The notes: generated by a model from the letters alone, not told the origin. 44,417 bases of DNA from Bacillota bacterium (GCA_023420085.1 JAEZWQ010000004.1:1-44417); one strand, 5' to 3'. Shown: positions 1 through 8,613, counted from the first letter of the stretch. Numbers and translations: made by a program.

Positions 1-182
1 TACGGGGGGATAATAGCAACAAATGCGATTAAGACCCGTATAAAAAAATAATTTATACAATCAAAGATGCAAACTAGGAATTTTATCATCAATCTGAGAG
101 GTTTACACAAAAAAATTTACACTACCAAGCTTGGATAAAATCTAAACTAAGAGGTCAGTTCATAAAAACTTATCTATTTTTA
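1..182. other. Left-end non-coding stretch
   Basis: No coding region is seen. TACGGG at 1-6 and CCCGTA at 35-40 can pair around a 28-base loop and are followed by an A-rich run, so this may be the tail of a terminator for something left of the window. CCAAGCTTGG at 125-134 is a perfect 10-base palindrome. Neither has a clear role, and no U-run terminator for the arcC operon is visible here. Confidence 0.4.
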
Positions 183-1118
183 TTATGCACGTCTTATTGA
201 AGTACCAGTTTTACCTTCAATACCGTCCTTAGCTTTTTCAAGAAGTGTAATAAGAGCTGTTCTACCGTCTTTTGACTCAGCAAATAGTGTAGCAGCTTCA
301 ACTTTAGGTAGCATTGAACCTGGAGCGAAATGACCTTCGCCCATATATTTACGAGCTTCTTCAGTTGTTATATCTGAAAGCCATTCTTCATTTTCTTTAC
401 CAAAGTTAATTGCTGCCTTTTCAACAGCTGTTAATACAATAAATGTATCAGCATCAATATTTTGAGCTAGTACACAACTTGCAAAGTCTTTATCAATTAC
501 GGCAGGAACACCTTTTAGATGGTTACCTTCTCTAATAACAGGAATACCACCACCGCCACCTGCGATAACGATTTGACCAGCACCTAAAAGTTCCTTTATT
601 GTTTCGATTTCAACAATTTCTTGTGGTCTTGGTGATGCAACAACACGTCTATATCCACGACCAGCATCTTCTTTTACATTTTCACCTTTTTCAATAAGCT
701 TATCTGCTTCTTCTTTACTCATGAAAGCACCAATTGGCTTTGTTGGGTTTTCAAATGCCTTATCATTTTTATCAACTACTACTTGAGTAACAACAGTAGC
801 AACTTCTTTATCTATATTTCTATTTAATAATTCTTCACGTAAAGCATTTTGTAAATCATATCCAATGTATGCCTGGCTCATTGCAACACAAACTGAAAGA
901 GGCATTTCTGGTTGACCTGGATGATTTTTAGCATATTCACCCATAGCAAGATTTAGCATACCTACCTGAGGTCCATTTCCATGTGCAACAACAACCTCAT
1001 GTCCTTGTTCAATAAGATCAGCAATTGCCTTAGAAGTAATTTTAACAGCTTCCATTTGTTCTGTTAAGTTATTACCTAAAGCATTTCCACCAAGAGCAAT
1101 AACTATTCTCTTTTTCAT
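183..1118 (-). CDS. arcC: Carbamate kinase
   Basis: Carbamate kinase transfers phosphate from carbamoyl phosphate to ADP, giving ATP, CO2 and ammonia in the cytoplasm. The 311-aa protein has the expected family length and shows the amino-acid-kinase motifs ALGGNALG near residue 8, HGNGPQVG near 46, the RRVVASPRP segment in the middle, AGGGGGIPV and APGSMLPKVEA near the C-terminus. An in-frame ATG at 1130 overlaps the ribosome-binding site; GGAGGA lies just upstream of the ATG at 1118, which I take as the start (MKKRIVIALGG). It is the last gene of the minus-strand operon with ygeW, ygeY and ygeX, so its carbamoyl phosphate probably comes from the YgeW-type transferase. Family identity is secure; the link to YgeW is inferred from context and from the same pairing in E. 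coli. Confidence 0.96.
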   Translation of the reverse strand: MKKRIVIALGGNALGNNLTEQMEAVKITSKAIADLIEQGHEVVVAHGNGPQVGMLNLAMGEYAKNHPGQPEMPLSVCVAMSQAYIGYDLQNALREELLNRNIDKEVATVVTQVVVDKNDKAFENPTKPIGAFMSKEEADKLIEKGENVKEDAGRGYRRVVASPRPQEIVEIETIKELLGAGQIVIAGGGGGIPVIREGNHLKGVPAVIDKDFASCVLAQNIDADTFIVLTAVEKAAINFGKENEEWLSDITTEEARKYMGEGHFAPGSMLPKVEAATLFAESKDGRTALITLLEKAKDGIEGKTGTSIRRA

Positions 1119-1137
1119 AAATTCCTCCATATAATAT

Positions 1138-1161
1138 AAGCCTCGCTAGAGAACGAGGCTT
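1138..1161 (-). terminator. Hairpin between ygeW and arcC
   Basis: AAGCCTCG (1138-1145) and CGAGGCTT (1154-1161) form a perfect 8-bp stem with an 8-base loop in the 76-base gap between the ygeW stop and arcC start. There is no long U-run after it on the minus strand, so it is more likely an attenuator or mRNA-stabilising stem than a full terminator. Confidence 0.5.
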
Positions 1162-1194
1162 ACAGTAATTTCTAAACTATATATGATAGTCTAA

Positions 1195-2388
1195 TTAACC
1201 ATCATGTCTAACTTTAGCTGCAGCTTCAAGAGCCTTTAATTTAGCTACTGGATCTTTAACTTTGCTTAGGAAGATCATAGCAGCAATTATATAAGGTTTG
1301 TAGCTTGCTTCTTTATAAAGTGGAGTGATATATCTATCAAATACAGAGTTATCAACTTCACCTTTTTCACAGCTTAGTCCAGTTATATCTGCTGGAAGGC
1401 AGTGCATATAAAGAGCTTTTCCATCTTTTGTTAAAGACATCATTTCTTCTGTACAAGCCCAGTCCATATGTTTCTTATTTTCTTCAAGAAGTTCTTTTTC
1501 TAGTTGCTTAACTCCTTCCATATCGCCTTTACCATATAGTTCTGTTCTCTTTTCCATTGCTGCAAAAGATGCCCAGCTCTTTGGATAAACGATATCAGCA
1601 TCTTTGAAAGCTTCAGCCATATCATTAGTCTTAGTGAATGATCCACCAGATTTTTTAGCGTTTTCAGCTGCAACTTCTTCAACTTCTTTGAATATATCAT
1701 ATCCTTCTGGATGAGCTAATACAACGTCCATACCAAAACGAGTGAATAATCCTACGATACCTTGAGGTACTGAAAGAGGTTTACCATAAGATGGAGAATA
1801 TGCCCAAGTCATAGCAATTTTCTTTCCTTTTAGATTTTCAACTCCACCGAAGTGATGGATAACATGTAGCATATCAGCCATTGCTTGAGTTGGATGGTCG
1901 ATATCATCTTGAAGGTCAACAAGAGTTGGTCTTTGTTCTAAGATACCATTTTCATTTCCTTCTCTAACAGCGTCCATAAAAGTATGCATATATGCATTAC
2001 CTTTACCAATGTACATATCATCACGAATACCAATAACGTCAGCCATGAAAGAAACCATGTTAGCAGTTTCACGAACTGTTTCACCATGAGCTATTTGTGA
2101 CTTTCCTTCATCAAGATCTTGAACTTCTAGACCTAGTAAGTTACAAGCAGAAGCAAAGCTGAATCTTGTTCTAGTAGAGTTATCTCTGAATAGAGAAATT
2201 CCTAGACCAGAATCAAAAATTCTTGTAGAAATATTATTTTCTCTTAGATGACGAAGAGCATCAGCAACTTCAAATGTAGCAGCTATTTCATCGTCTGTCT
2301 TTTCCCATGTTAAAAAGAAATCATTGTTGTACATTCCTGAAAAATTTAATTTTTCAAGCTTATCTGTAAATTGTTTTACGTTAGACAT
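1195..2388 (-). CDS. ygeW: YgeW-type knotted carbamoyltransferase
   Basis: A member of the aspartate/ornithine carbamoyltransferase superfamily, 397 aa like E. coli YgeW. The carbamoyl-phosphate loop is STRTR at 71-75, HPTQ is at 165-168, and HCLPAD lies near residue 330. Family knowledge: YgeW has a knotted fold and its natural substrate was long unknown; in the purine/urate gene cluster it is thought to move a carbamoyl group between a ureido compound and phosphate. The start is supported by GGAG eight bases upstream. It sits after ygeY and before arcC, which fits phosphorolysis of a ureido intermediate followed by ATP formation. I assign YgeW rather than ArcB or PyrB from length, neighbours and overall sequence, not from a search. 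Confidence 0.9.
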   Translation of the reverse strand: MSNVKQFTDKLEKLNFSGMYNNDFFLTWEKTDDEIAATFEVADALRHLRENNISTRIFDSGLGISLFRDNSTRTRFSFASACNLLGLEVQDLDEGKSQIAHGETVRETANMVSFMADVIGIRDDMYIGKGNAYMHTFMDAVREGNENGILEQRPTLVDLQDDIDHPTQAMADMLHVIHHFGGVENLKGKKIAMTWAYSPSYGKPLSVPQGIVGLFTRFGMDVVLAHPEGYDIFKEVEEVAAENAKKSGGSFTKTNDMAEAFKDADIVYPKSWASFAAMEKRTELYGKGDMEGVKQLEKELLEENKKHMDWACTEEMMSLTKDGKALYMHCLPADITGLSCEKGEVDNSVFDRYITPLYKEASYKPYIIAAMIFLSKVKDPVAKLKALEAAAKVRHDG

Positions 2389-2440
2389 TACATATTCTCC
2401 TTTTTTTATTTATATAAATAGGTTACCCTAATTATTAATA

Positions 2441-3775
2441 TTATTCTTCTGATTCAGTATAGATAGTTGGTAGAGCAGCATAAACTGCAGCACACATAAC
2501 AAGGTCTTGCTTCCAAGTTTTTTCATTTGGAGCATGTGCTTGATCTTCAGCACCAGGACCAAATCCTATTACTGGAATTCCGTTACGTCCCATTATAGAA
2601 ACACCATTTGTTGAGAAAGTCCACTTATCAGTAAGAGGTCTAGAAGCTTTGTGTTCTTCACCAGCTGGTCTAATTCTCTTATCACCATAAAGGCTTCCAT
2701 ATACTTTTTCTAAAGACTTAGTTACTTTGTGATCCTTAGGAATAACCCATGTTGGGAAGTAACATTCGATTGGATATTGTTCACCTGTCCATGATGGTCT
2801 GTCATATTGGTACATAGATACCTTAGCACCAAATTTCTTGCATGATGGTAGGTCTTCAATTTCCTTTATACATGATTGCCATGTTTCACCAGCTGTCATA
2901 CGTCTATCAAGTGAGATAGAGCAAGAGTCAGCTACTGCACATCTAGATGGAGATGTAAAGAATATTTCAGAAACTGTAACAGTTCCACGTCCTAAGAAGT
3001 TAGCTTCTTCCCATTCAGGATTGTATTTTTCATCTAACATCTTAACAAGGCCCTTAATTTCAACTCCTTCTGCTGGATTTTCATTAAGTTGCTCAATTTC
3101 ATTAAGGATTTTAGCCATTTTATAAATAGCATTATCTCCACGTTCTGGAGCTGAACCGTGGCAAGAAACACCAGATACATCAACACGTATTTCCATACGA
3201 CCTCTTTGACCTCTGTAAATACCACCATCAGTTGGTTCAGTAGATACTACGAATTCAGGTCTGCAAAGTTTTTCATATCCTTCAATTTGAGTATCTTTCT
3301 TTAGAATATATTCCCAGCACATTCCATCACAATCTTCTTCTTGAACAGAACCTACAACCATTGCTGTATATTTATCTGTTAAAAGACCAAGATCTTTCAT
3401 GATTTTACATGCATAAACAGCAGAAATTACACCACCAGTTTGATCAGATGTTCCACGTCCACCAATTTCAGTTTCAGTTTCATATCCTTCATATGGATCA
3501 AATTCCCAGTTATCAATATTACCAATACCTACAGTATCGATATGCCCATCAAAACAGATAACCTTTTCACCAGTACCCATCCATCCAATAACATTTCCTA
3601 GTGGATCGATCCAAGTTTTTGTAAATCCAAGTCTATCCATTTCTTCTTGAATTCTCTTAGATTTAGGTCCTTCTTGGCAGCTTTCACTAGGAAGCTTAAT
3701 AACATCACGTAAAAATTTTGTCATAGCAGCTTCATAGTTTTTAGCAGCTTCTTTAATAGCATCAAAATTTAACAT
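2441..3775 (-). CDS. ygeY: YgeY family M20 metallopeptidase
   Basis: A zinc-dependent M20/ArgE/DapE-type amidohydrolase of 444 aa. Metal-site motifs are visible: GHID with H78 and D80, DQTGG with D111, and the catalytic/bridging EED at 146-148. The C-terminal AEDQAHAPNE segment carries the last histidine ligand. Family knowledge places YgeY next to YgeX and YgeW, and it has been linked to removing carbamoyl or acyl groups from diaminopropionate-type intermediates. Start MLNFDAIKEA follows AGGAGG with good spacing. The gene is 23 bases downstream of ygeX and 52 upstream of ygeW, in one operon. The exact substrate cannot be read from the sequence. Confidence 0.92.
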   Translation of the reverse strand: MLNFDAIKEAAKNYEAAMTKFLRDVIKLPSESCQEGPKSKRIQEEMDRLGFTKTWIDPLGNVIGWMGTGEKVICFDGHIDTVGIGNIDNWEFDPYEGYETETEIGGRGTSDQTGGVISAVYACKIMKDLGLLTDKYTAMVVGSVQEEDCDGMCWEYILKKDTQIEGYEKLCRPEFVVSTEPTDGGIYRGQRGRMEIRVDVSGVSCHGSAPERGDNAIYKMAKILNEIEQLNENPAEGVEIKGLVKMLDEKYNPEWEEANFLGRGTVTVSEIFFTSPSRCAVADSCSISLDRRMTAGETWQSCIKEIEDLPSCKKFGAKVSMYQYDRPSWTGEQYPIECYFPTWVIPKDHKVTKSLEKVYGSLYGDKRIRPAGEEHKASRPLTDKWTFSTNGVSIMGRNGIPVIGFGPGAEDQAHAPNEKTWKQDLVMCAAVYAALPTIYTESEE

Positions 3776-3798
3776 ATTTCCTCCTTATTAATTATATA

Positions 3799-5013
3799 TT
3801 AGTTTAATTCGAAATGTTCACCTTCCCAAACGATAGCTTTATAACGTTCAGGATCAGTATCACCTTCAGTTGAGAATAGTAATACTTTTGAATTTTCATC
3901 TAATTTAAGTTCTTCTTTAAGGTCTTTCATATTATCATCAAGCATTATACTTGCTAGTATACCGAATGGGACAGCTCCAGATTCTCCTGAGATAACTTGT
4001 TTATCACCTTTAAATGGAGCAGCAAGCATTCTCATTCCTCTTTCAGAAGCCCAGTCAGGAGCAGATACAAATACGTCAACATGATTTTTTAAGATATCCC
4101 ATGATATTGTATTTGGTTCACCACATGCAAGACCTGCTTGAATAGTTTGCATATCTCCATCAACAATTTTACGTTCACCAGTACCAGCTTTAGCACCTTC
4201 ATAAAGACAAGCTGCAACATCAGCTTCAACAACAACAAATTTAGGTGGATTATCTGGATATAGATTTGCAAAGTAACCTACAACTGCACCTGCTAATGAA
4301 CCAACACCAGCTTGAACAAATACATGAGTTGGTCTTTCTATTCCAGCTTCCTTAAGTTGGTCGCTTGCTTCAAGAGCCATTGTTCCATAACCTTGCATTA
4401 TCCATGTAGGAATTTCTTCATATCCTTCCCATGCTGTATCTTGTACAACAACACCATGAGGAGTTTTTGAAGCTTGTTCAGCTGCCATTCTAACACATTC
4501 GTCATAGTTAACTTCTTCAATAGTTGCTATTGCATTTTCTTTTTTAATATTTTCAAGTCTTGTTTGAGTAGACCCCTTTGGCATAAATACTACAGCTTTT
4601 TGACGAAGTTTATTAGCTGCCCATGCAACACCACGACCATGGTTACCATCAGTAGCAGTAAAGAAAGTTGCTTCACCAAATTCTTCTTTTAACTTATCTG
4701 AAGTTAATGTATCGTAATCAAGTTCAGATACATCTTTACCAGTTTCTTTTGCAATATAATTTGCCATTGCAAATGATCCACCAAGAACTTTAAAAGCATT
4801 TAGTCCAAATCTATAACTTTCGTCTTTTACAAATACATCATTAAGCCCAAGGTATTCAGCCATATTTTTTAATTCGGCTAATGGTGTAACAGAATATTGA
4901 GGGAAACTTTTATGGAAAGCTTTTGCTTTTGAAGTTTCCTCATATGACATACATGATAAATGTTTATCATCAGTCTTTGGCATCTTATTTGATACCCATA
5001 AAATGTTTTTCAT
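3799..5013 (-). CDS. ygeX: Diaminopropionate ammonia-lyase
   Basis: A PLP enzyme of fold type II (404 aa) that breaks 2,3-diaminopropionate into pyruvate and two ammonia. The PLP-binding lysine is K75 in the segment RFGLNAFKVLGG, matching the position known for E. coli YgeX. FTATDGNHGRGVAWAA near 157 is the phosphate/substrate loop, and the glycine-rich QAGVGSLAGAVVGY segment follows. Start MKNILWVSNK has AGGAGGG upstream. It is the first enzyme gene after the regulator (16 bases) and is followed by ygeY. Together with ygeW and arcC it completes a route from a ureido-diaminopropionate to pyruvate, ammonia, CO2 and ATP (inference). Confidence 0.95.
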   Translation of the reverse strand: MKNILWVSNKMPKTDDKHLSCMSYEETSKAKAFHKSFPQYSVTPLAELKNMAEYLGLNDVFVKDESYRFGLNAFKVLGGSFAMANYIAKETGKDVSELDYDTLTSDKLKEEFGEATFFTATDGNHGRGVAWAANKLRQKAVVFMPKGSTQTRLENIKKENAIATIEEVNYDECVRMAAEQASKTPHGVVVQDTAWEGYEEIPTWIMQGYGTMALEASDQLKEAGIERPTHVFVQAGVGSLAGAVVGYFANLYPDNPPKFVVVEADVAACLYEGAKAGTGERKIVDGDMQTIQAGLACGEPNTISWDILKNHVDVFVSAPDWASERGMRMLAAPFKGDKQVISGESGAVPFGILASIMLDDNMKDLKEELKLDENSKVLLFSTEGDTDPERYKAIVWEGEHFELN

Positions 5014-5029
5014 TGAAAAACCCTCCTTA

Positions 5030-5674
5030 TTATTTGTACGTAAGCTGTTTAGTCATTTCTAAGTAACTGTACAATGTATACTTAGAAATGCCGAAGTATT
5101 GTGCTATTTTATCTCCGGATTTGGTGATTAAGAATGCTCCAGTATCATTTAGATACTTAATGGCAGATACCTTATCATCCTTTGTCATTAGCTGAACAGG
5201 TTTACCTACAAGTTTAACCGATTGGGTGATTAATTCATCCAATAGTTCAGTAACACTTTGTTGTATCTTTTCTGGTTCAGAATCCTCTTTATCAGATACA
5301 TTAATAAAGGATTTTATGGCATTGCCTGTCATAAGCATAACACTAATATCAAAGTTGATAGAGAAAATATATCTAATCTCATCATTATCGTCTTTTATAT
5401 ACAATGTAGAAGACTTTAATATTTTTCCATCATTAGTTTTTGTAAGATATCCCAGATGATCCTCAATATCTTTGTTCTTATGTTGCATTGCTTCAAGAAC
5501 AACATGGGATGGAGTATCACCAATGGTTCTATGTGTTACACTTGGATTCTCAATATGTATCGCTGACTTTTCAGCATTTTTGGCTTTTAGATCATATATA
5601 ACAATCTCACAATTATCTCCAAATTGTACAGCCAAAGCTTTTGCAAGTTGTTTCAGCAAATTTAAAGTTGACAC
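5030..5674 (-). CDS. YheO-like PAS/HTH transcriptional regulator
   Basis: A regulator of about 214 aa with an N-terminal YheO-like PAS sensor region (about residues 5-120, including DLKAKNAEKSAIHIENPS and the FSINFDIS strand) and a C-terminal helix-turn-helix (DKIAQYFGISKYTLYSYLEM). Such regulators commonly head or flank the ygeWXY genes. Two upstream in-frame ATGs (5713 and 5680) are possible, but AGGAGG lies directly against the second; the GTG at 5674 has the proper six-base spacing and gives a start VSTLNLLKQL, so I choose it. First gene of the operon. It likely senses a purine-pathway intermediate and may act on the repeats at 5722-5900 (inference). Confidence 0.85.
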   Translation of the reverse strand: MSTLNLLKQLAKALAVQFGDNCEIVIYDLKAKNAEKSAIHIENPSVTHRTIGDTPSHVVLEAMQHKNKDIEDHLGYLTKTNDGKILKSSTLYIKDDNDEIRYIFSINFDISVMLMTGNAIKSFINVSDKEDSEPEKIQQSVTELLDELITQSVKLVGKPVQLMTKDDKVSAIKYLNDTGAFLITKSGDKIAQYFGISKYTLYSYLEMTKQLTYK

Positions 5675-5703
5675 ATACATCCTCCTCTTATTCTTACAAT
5701 TGC

Positions 5704-5732
5704 AATATACCACAAATAAAGTTGTATTTCAA
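5704..5732 (-). promoter_or_regulatory. Sigma-A-type promoter of the yge/arcC operon
   Basis: On the minus strand TTGAAA (5727-5732) and TATATT (5704-5709) are separated by exactly 17 bases. The start point would fall near 5697, about 23 bases before the GTG of the regulator. Confidence 0.75.
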
Positions 5733-5900
5733 TAGATACAAGCAAAAAAACTAAAAAAAATTTAGGTGTACAAAAATTTTGTTAGATACATAACAATTCC
5801 TTATGTGTAAATGAAAAAATTAATTAATTTATTTAAATTATATGATACCAAACTACAACATTCAATGCTGTAAATGTGATAAAATTGTGCTTATTTTATC
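5722..5900. promoter_or_regulatory. Cluster of inverted repeats upstream of the yge operon
   Basis: Four dyads lie in the AT-rich upstream region: TTGTAT-N8-ATACAA at 5722-5741 (over the -35 box), TTGTTA-N6-TAACAA at 5779-5796, the 17-base near-palindrome at 5855-5871 (arms ACA-CATT/AATG-TGT), and GATAAAAT-N7-ATTTTATC at 5878-5900. The octamer TAGATACA occurs at 5733-5740 and 5783-5790, exactly 50 bases apart, near five helical turns. They are candidate sites for the operon's own PAS/HTH regulator or a global regulator; AT-rich sequence makes some dyads expected by chance. Confidence 0.4.
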
Positions 5901-5950
5901 AATACATTTTTATTGTGATTATATGTTTATTTAAAATGATTTTAAAACCA

Positions 5951-5985
5951 AAAATAAAAAAGAATGTGCATAACACATCCTTTTT
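5951..5985 (-). terminator. Terminator of the rrf2-mgtE-S1 operon
   Basis: Read on the minus strand, GGATGTG, a 5-base loop and CACATTC (5962-5980) form a 7-bp stem with one G-U pair, followed by a T-rich run. It lies just past the stop of the S1-domain gene. Confidence 0.75.
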
Positions 5986-5999
5986 ATGTTAAATTTATA

Positions 6000-6695
6000 T
6001 TAAATATTAAAGTTTTTAAGTAAATCACCTAGTGAAGTAGAAGCTTCGCCTGTTGGTAGTTTTACATTTTTATATTCAACATTTGTTTCATCTTCATGTT
6101 TTTCAGAACTTTCTTGTTTTTCAAGAGCTTTGATGCTAAGTGAAATCTTACCATTATTATTTTGTATAACTTTAACTTTTACTTCATCTCCCACATTTAA
6201 AACAGATGAAACTTTTTTAACTCTTTTATGAGAAATTTGAGAAATATGACAAAGACCACTGATATTATCATCAATTTTTATAAATGCTCCATAATCTTTA
6301 ATGGATTCAACAATTCCTGTATATGATTTGCCAACAGGTATTTTTGATACTGCATTTTCATGTTCTTCTCTCATTTTTCTTAACTCAATTTCTCTGTGAG
6401 AAATTGTAATACTTTCTTTAGATGGATCAAAGTCAACAATGACAAAGTCAATATCATTTTCTAAATATTGTTCGAATGAGTTGATTCGTTTAAGAGATAT
6501 TCTCTGTGATGGCATAAACATTCTATAACCATTATATTCTACAATTAAACCATTGTAGCTTAGAGCGACAACTTTGCCCGTAAGTATATCCTGATTTTTT
6601 TTATGCTCTAAAATTGATTCCCAAAATTCTTTTGAATTTGGTTCATAACTAAAAGTATTAGTTTCTTCATTATAAAATTCTTTCATTGTCTCCAT
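6000..6695 (-). CDS. S1-domain RNA-binding protein
   Basis: A 231-aa cytoplasmic protein with two S1/OB-fold RNA-binding repeats: a divergent one at about 37-105 and a typical one at about 122-190 containing GIVESIKDYGAFIKI, GLCHIS and GDEVKVKVI. Such short two-domain proteins resemble ribosomal protein S1 parts or the general-stress S1 protein of Bacillota, but they are not full S1. The start has GGAGG with good spacing before METMKEF. It is the last gene of a minus-strand operon 15 bases after mgtE. It probably binds mRNA or ribosomes; no more specific role can be read. Confidence 0.85.
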   Translation of the reverse strand: METMKEFYNEETNTFSYEPNSKEFWESILEHKKNQDILTGKVVALSYNGLIVEYNGYRMFMPSQRISLKRINSFEQYLENDIDFVIVDFDPSKESITISHREIELRKMREEHENAVSKIPVGKSYTGIVESIKDYGAFIKIDDNISGLCHISQISHKRVKKVSSVLNVGDEVKVKVIQNNNGKISLSIKALEKQESSEKHEDETNVEYKNVKLPTGEASTSLGDLLKNFNI

Positions 6696-6710
6696 AATTA
6701 CCTCCGTATT

Positions 6711-8060
6711 CTAATGTACTATATCTAATAAGTAAGTTGCTAGTTGAAAATAAATTATTAAACCTAGAGCATCTATAATAGTAGTTATAAGAGGAGCAGC
6801 CATAATAGCTGGATCCAATTTTAAGGATTTAGCCACTATAGGTAATAATGCACCAATAATTTTTGAACATATTACAATTATATAAATACTACAAACGATG
6901 GTTAGAATAATAAGTGGTTGGTTTGGATACATAATTATTAATCTAACAAAATTAATGAAACCTAAAATAAATCCGGCTATTAAACCGACTCTGAATTCCT
7001 TAAAAATTACCTTGAATAGATCTTTTGGCGATATTTCGCCTATAGCCATACCACGGATAATCATAGTTGAACTTTGACTACCAGAATTACCACCCGTATC
7101 TATTAGCATTGGTATGAAACTAACAAGTAAGGGATAGGCCGAAAAGGCCGCTTCATAACTATGAAGTATTGTTCCAGCTATGGTATCACTGAGCATAAGT
7201 ACAGTAAGCCAGATTATACGATTTTTTGCTAGGGACCAAGTGCTCGTTTTAAGATAAGGCTTTTCACTTGGTGACATAGCTGCCATCTTTTCAAAGTCTT
7301 CAGTAGCTTCTTCTTCCATTACATCGATAATATCATCAATTGTAATTATACCTACAAGCCTATCTTCATTATCAACAACAGGTAATGATAATAAATCATA
7401 TTTATTAAATATATCTACAACATTTTCCTGATCATCGTGAGTATTAGCTTTAATAATATTAGTATCCATAATTTCAGAAATTACTTTGTCATAATCATTT
7501 AAAAATAGATCTTTTACTGTTAATACACCTTCAAGCTCTCTTGTACTACTAGTAACATAACACGTATAAATTGTTTCAGAAGAAATTGCATGTTTTCGAA
7601 TATAGTTAAAACATTCTCTTACCGTCATGTGTTTTTTTAGAGCTATATATTCAGCGGTCATAATAGATCCAGCGCTATTTTCAGGATAATTTAAGTATTG
7701 ATTTATTAATAGACGTGTTTCATTTGAAGAGTTTTCAAGTATTCTACGAACAACACTAGCTGGCAATTCTTCAATCATATCAACTGCATCATCAATAAAT
7801 AGCTCATTAACTATATTTTTAAGTTCGGAGTCAGTTATCCTGTTAATAATGAATTTTTGATGTTCTAATGAAATGGATGCAAAAACATCAGCAGCAGTAT
7901 CTTTGGACAAAAGTCTAAAAACTTTGATTGCTTCTTCTGGAGCAAGTTCATCTAATATCTCAGCAATATCCATTTCATTTTCTTCATTTAGTCGATCACG
8001 AAGAGGGAGGAATTTCCTATTTTGTAATAGTTCTTCAATTTCAAGCTTTGTGATTTTCAT
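6711..8060 (-). CDS. mgtE: Magnesium transporter MgtE
   Basis: A Mg2+ channel/transporter of 449 aa, the usual MgtE length. The N-terminal superhelical MgtE_N domain occupies about 20-125, a pair of CBS domains about 130-255 (with DNEDRLVGIITIDDIIDVMEEE), and a C-terminal membrane domain with about five helices about 285-449. The pore signature PMLIDTGGNSGSQS near residue 310 is present. GGAGG precedes the ATG. It lies 12 bases after the Rrf2 gene, so it is cotranscribed; there is no room for an M-box magnesium riboswitch immediately upstream. Control by intracellular Mg2+ through the CBS/N domains is known for the family. Confidence 0.95.
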   Translation of the reverse strand: MKITKLEIEELLQNRKFLPLRDRLNEENEMDIAEILDELAPEEAIKVFRLLSKDTAADVFASISLEHQKFIINRITDSELKNIVNELFIDDAVDMIEELPASVVRRILENSSNETRLLINQYLNYPENSAGSIMTAEYIALKKHMTVRECFNYIRKHAISSETIYTCYVTSSTRELEGVLTVKDLFLNDYDKVISEIMDTNIIKANTHDDQENVVDIFNKYDLLSLPVVDNEDRLVGIITIDDIIDVMEEEATEDFEKMAAMSPSEKPYLKTSTWSLAKNRIIWLTVLMLSDTIAGTILHSYEAAFSAYPLLVSFIPMLIDTGGNSGSQSSTMIIRGMAIGEISPKDLFKVIFKEFRVGLIAGFILGFINFVRLIIMYPNQPLIILTIVCSIYIIVICSKIIGALLPIVAKSLKLDPAIMAAPLITTIIDALGLIIYFQLATYLLDIVH

Positions 8061-8072
8061 AGTACCTCCATT

Positions 8073-8468
8073 CTATTTTTTAAAATTAATTTTCTTTAAT
8101 TCACTAATAACAGTTTTATTAATAGAAATTAAATTTTTTCTTACATTGCAAGTATCAGTGCAGTTACGATTACAGTGAAGAGGATTCTCTATACACTTAT
8201 TTAAATATATTTCTCCATCAATGGCCTTAATAACATCAAAATAACTTATATTTGAAGGAGGTAATTCTAGACAATATCCTCCATTTGCTCCACGAAAAGA
8301 TTTTACAATCTTTGCTTTATGCAACTTATGCAATACCTTAAGAGTGATTCGCTCTGATAGAGTACATAAGCGTGCTATATCCTTTGATGTTAACATGTCG
8401 TTTGATGGTCTACTAGATAAATAGTCAATAATTCTTAGAGCATAATCAGCTTCTAACGATATACGCAT
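8073..8468 (-). CDS. Rrf2-family transcriptional regulator with cysteine cluster
   Basis: A 131-aa winged-helix protein of the Rrf2/IscR/NsrR family: the N-terminal MRISLEADYALRIIDYL is typical, with a recognition region TLSERITLKVLHKLHKAKIV and the wing FRGANGGYCLELP. The C-terminal part has four cysteines in the pattern C-x7-C-x3-C-x3-C (about 92-107), in the place where IscR and NsrR bind an iron-sulfur cluster. It could therefore sense iron-sulfur status, NO or redox state (inference). AGGAGG precedes the start. First gene of the operon with mgtE and the S1 protein and divergent from hrcA. Confidence 0.88.
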   Translation of the reverse strand: MRISLEADYALRIIDYLSSRPSNDMLTSKDIARLCTLSERITLKVLHKLHKAKIVKSFRGANGGYCLELPPSNISYFDVIKAIDGEIYLNKCIENPLHCNRNCTDTCNVRKNLISINKTVISELKKINFKK

Positions 8469-8490
8469 AAAATAACCTCCTTATCATTAA

Positions 8491-8519
8491 ATATTACATT
8501 AAATATATAGTATATGCAA
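8491..8519 (-). promoter_or_regulatory. Promoter of the rrf2-mgtE operon
   Basis: On the minus strand TTGCAT (8514-8519) and TAATAT (8491-8496) are 17 bases apart. The leader would be only about 16 bases and carries AGGAGG. Confidence 0.6.
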
Positions 8520-8584
8520 GTTTTTGAATAAAAAATTCACAACCTCTGTTCTATAACAATTAACACAAAGTTCACAAAAGAATA

Positions 8585-8613
8585 TTGACAGCATCGTTTA
8601 GTAGTGTTATATT
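8585..8613 (+). promoter_or_regulatory. Sigma-A promoter of the hrcA operon
   Basis: A consensus TTGACA (8585-8590), 17-base spacer and TATATT (8608-8613). The start point would be near 8620, directly before CIRCE, which is the classic HrcA-repressed arrangement. Confidence 0.9.

Noticed and set aside
151..163. GAGGTCAGTTCAT resembling GAGGTCAGTTTTTTCAT in the IS at 44131-44146
   Set aside because: Only about 10 bases match, there is no inverted-repeat end or transposase nearby, so it is likely chance.
1138..1161. Strong intrinsic terminator between ygeW and arcC
   Set aside because: No U-run on the minus strand and arcC has no separate promoter that I can see; treated as a hairpin of uncertain effect.
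2838..3125. Plus-strand frame inside ygeY, and similar frames inside other long genes
   Set aside because: They lie wholly inside well-supported genes, lack ribosome-binding sites and have no recognisable motifs.
8469..8490. M-box magnesium riboswitch before the mgtE operon
   Set aside because: The predicted leader is only about 16 bases and the mgtE gene is 12 bases after the Rrf2 gene; there is no room.
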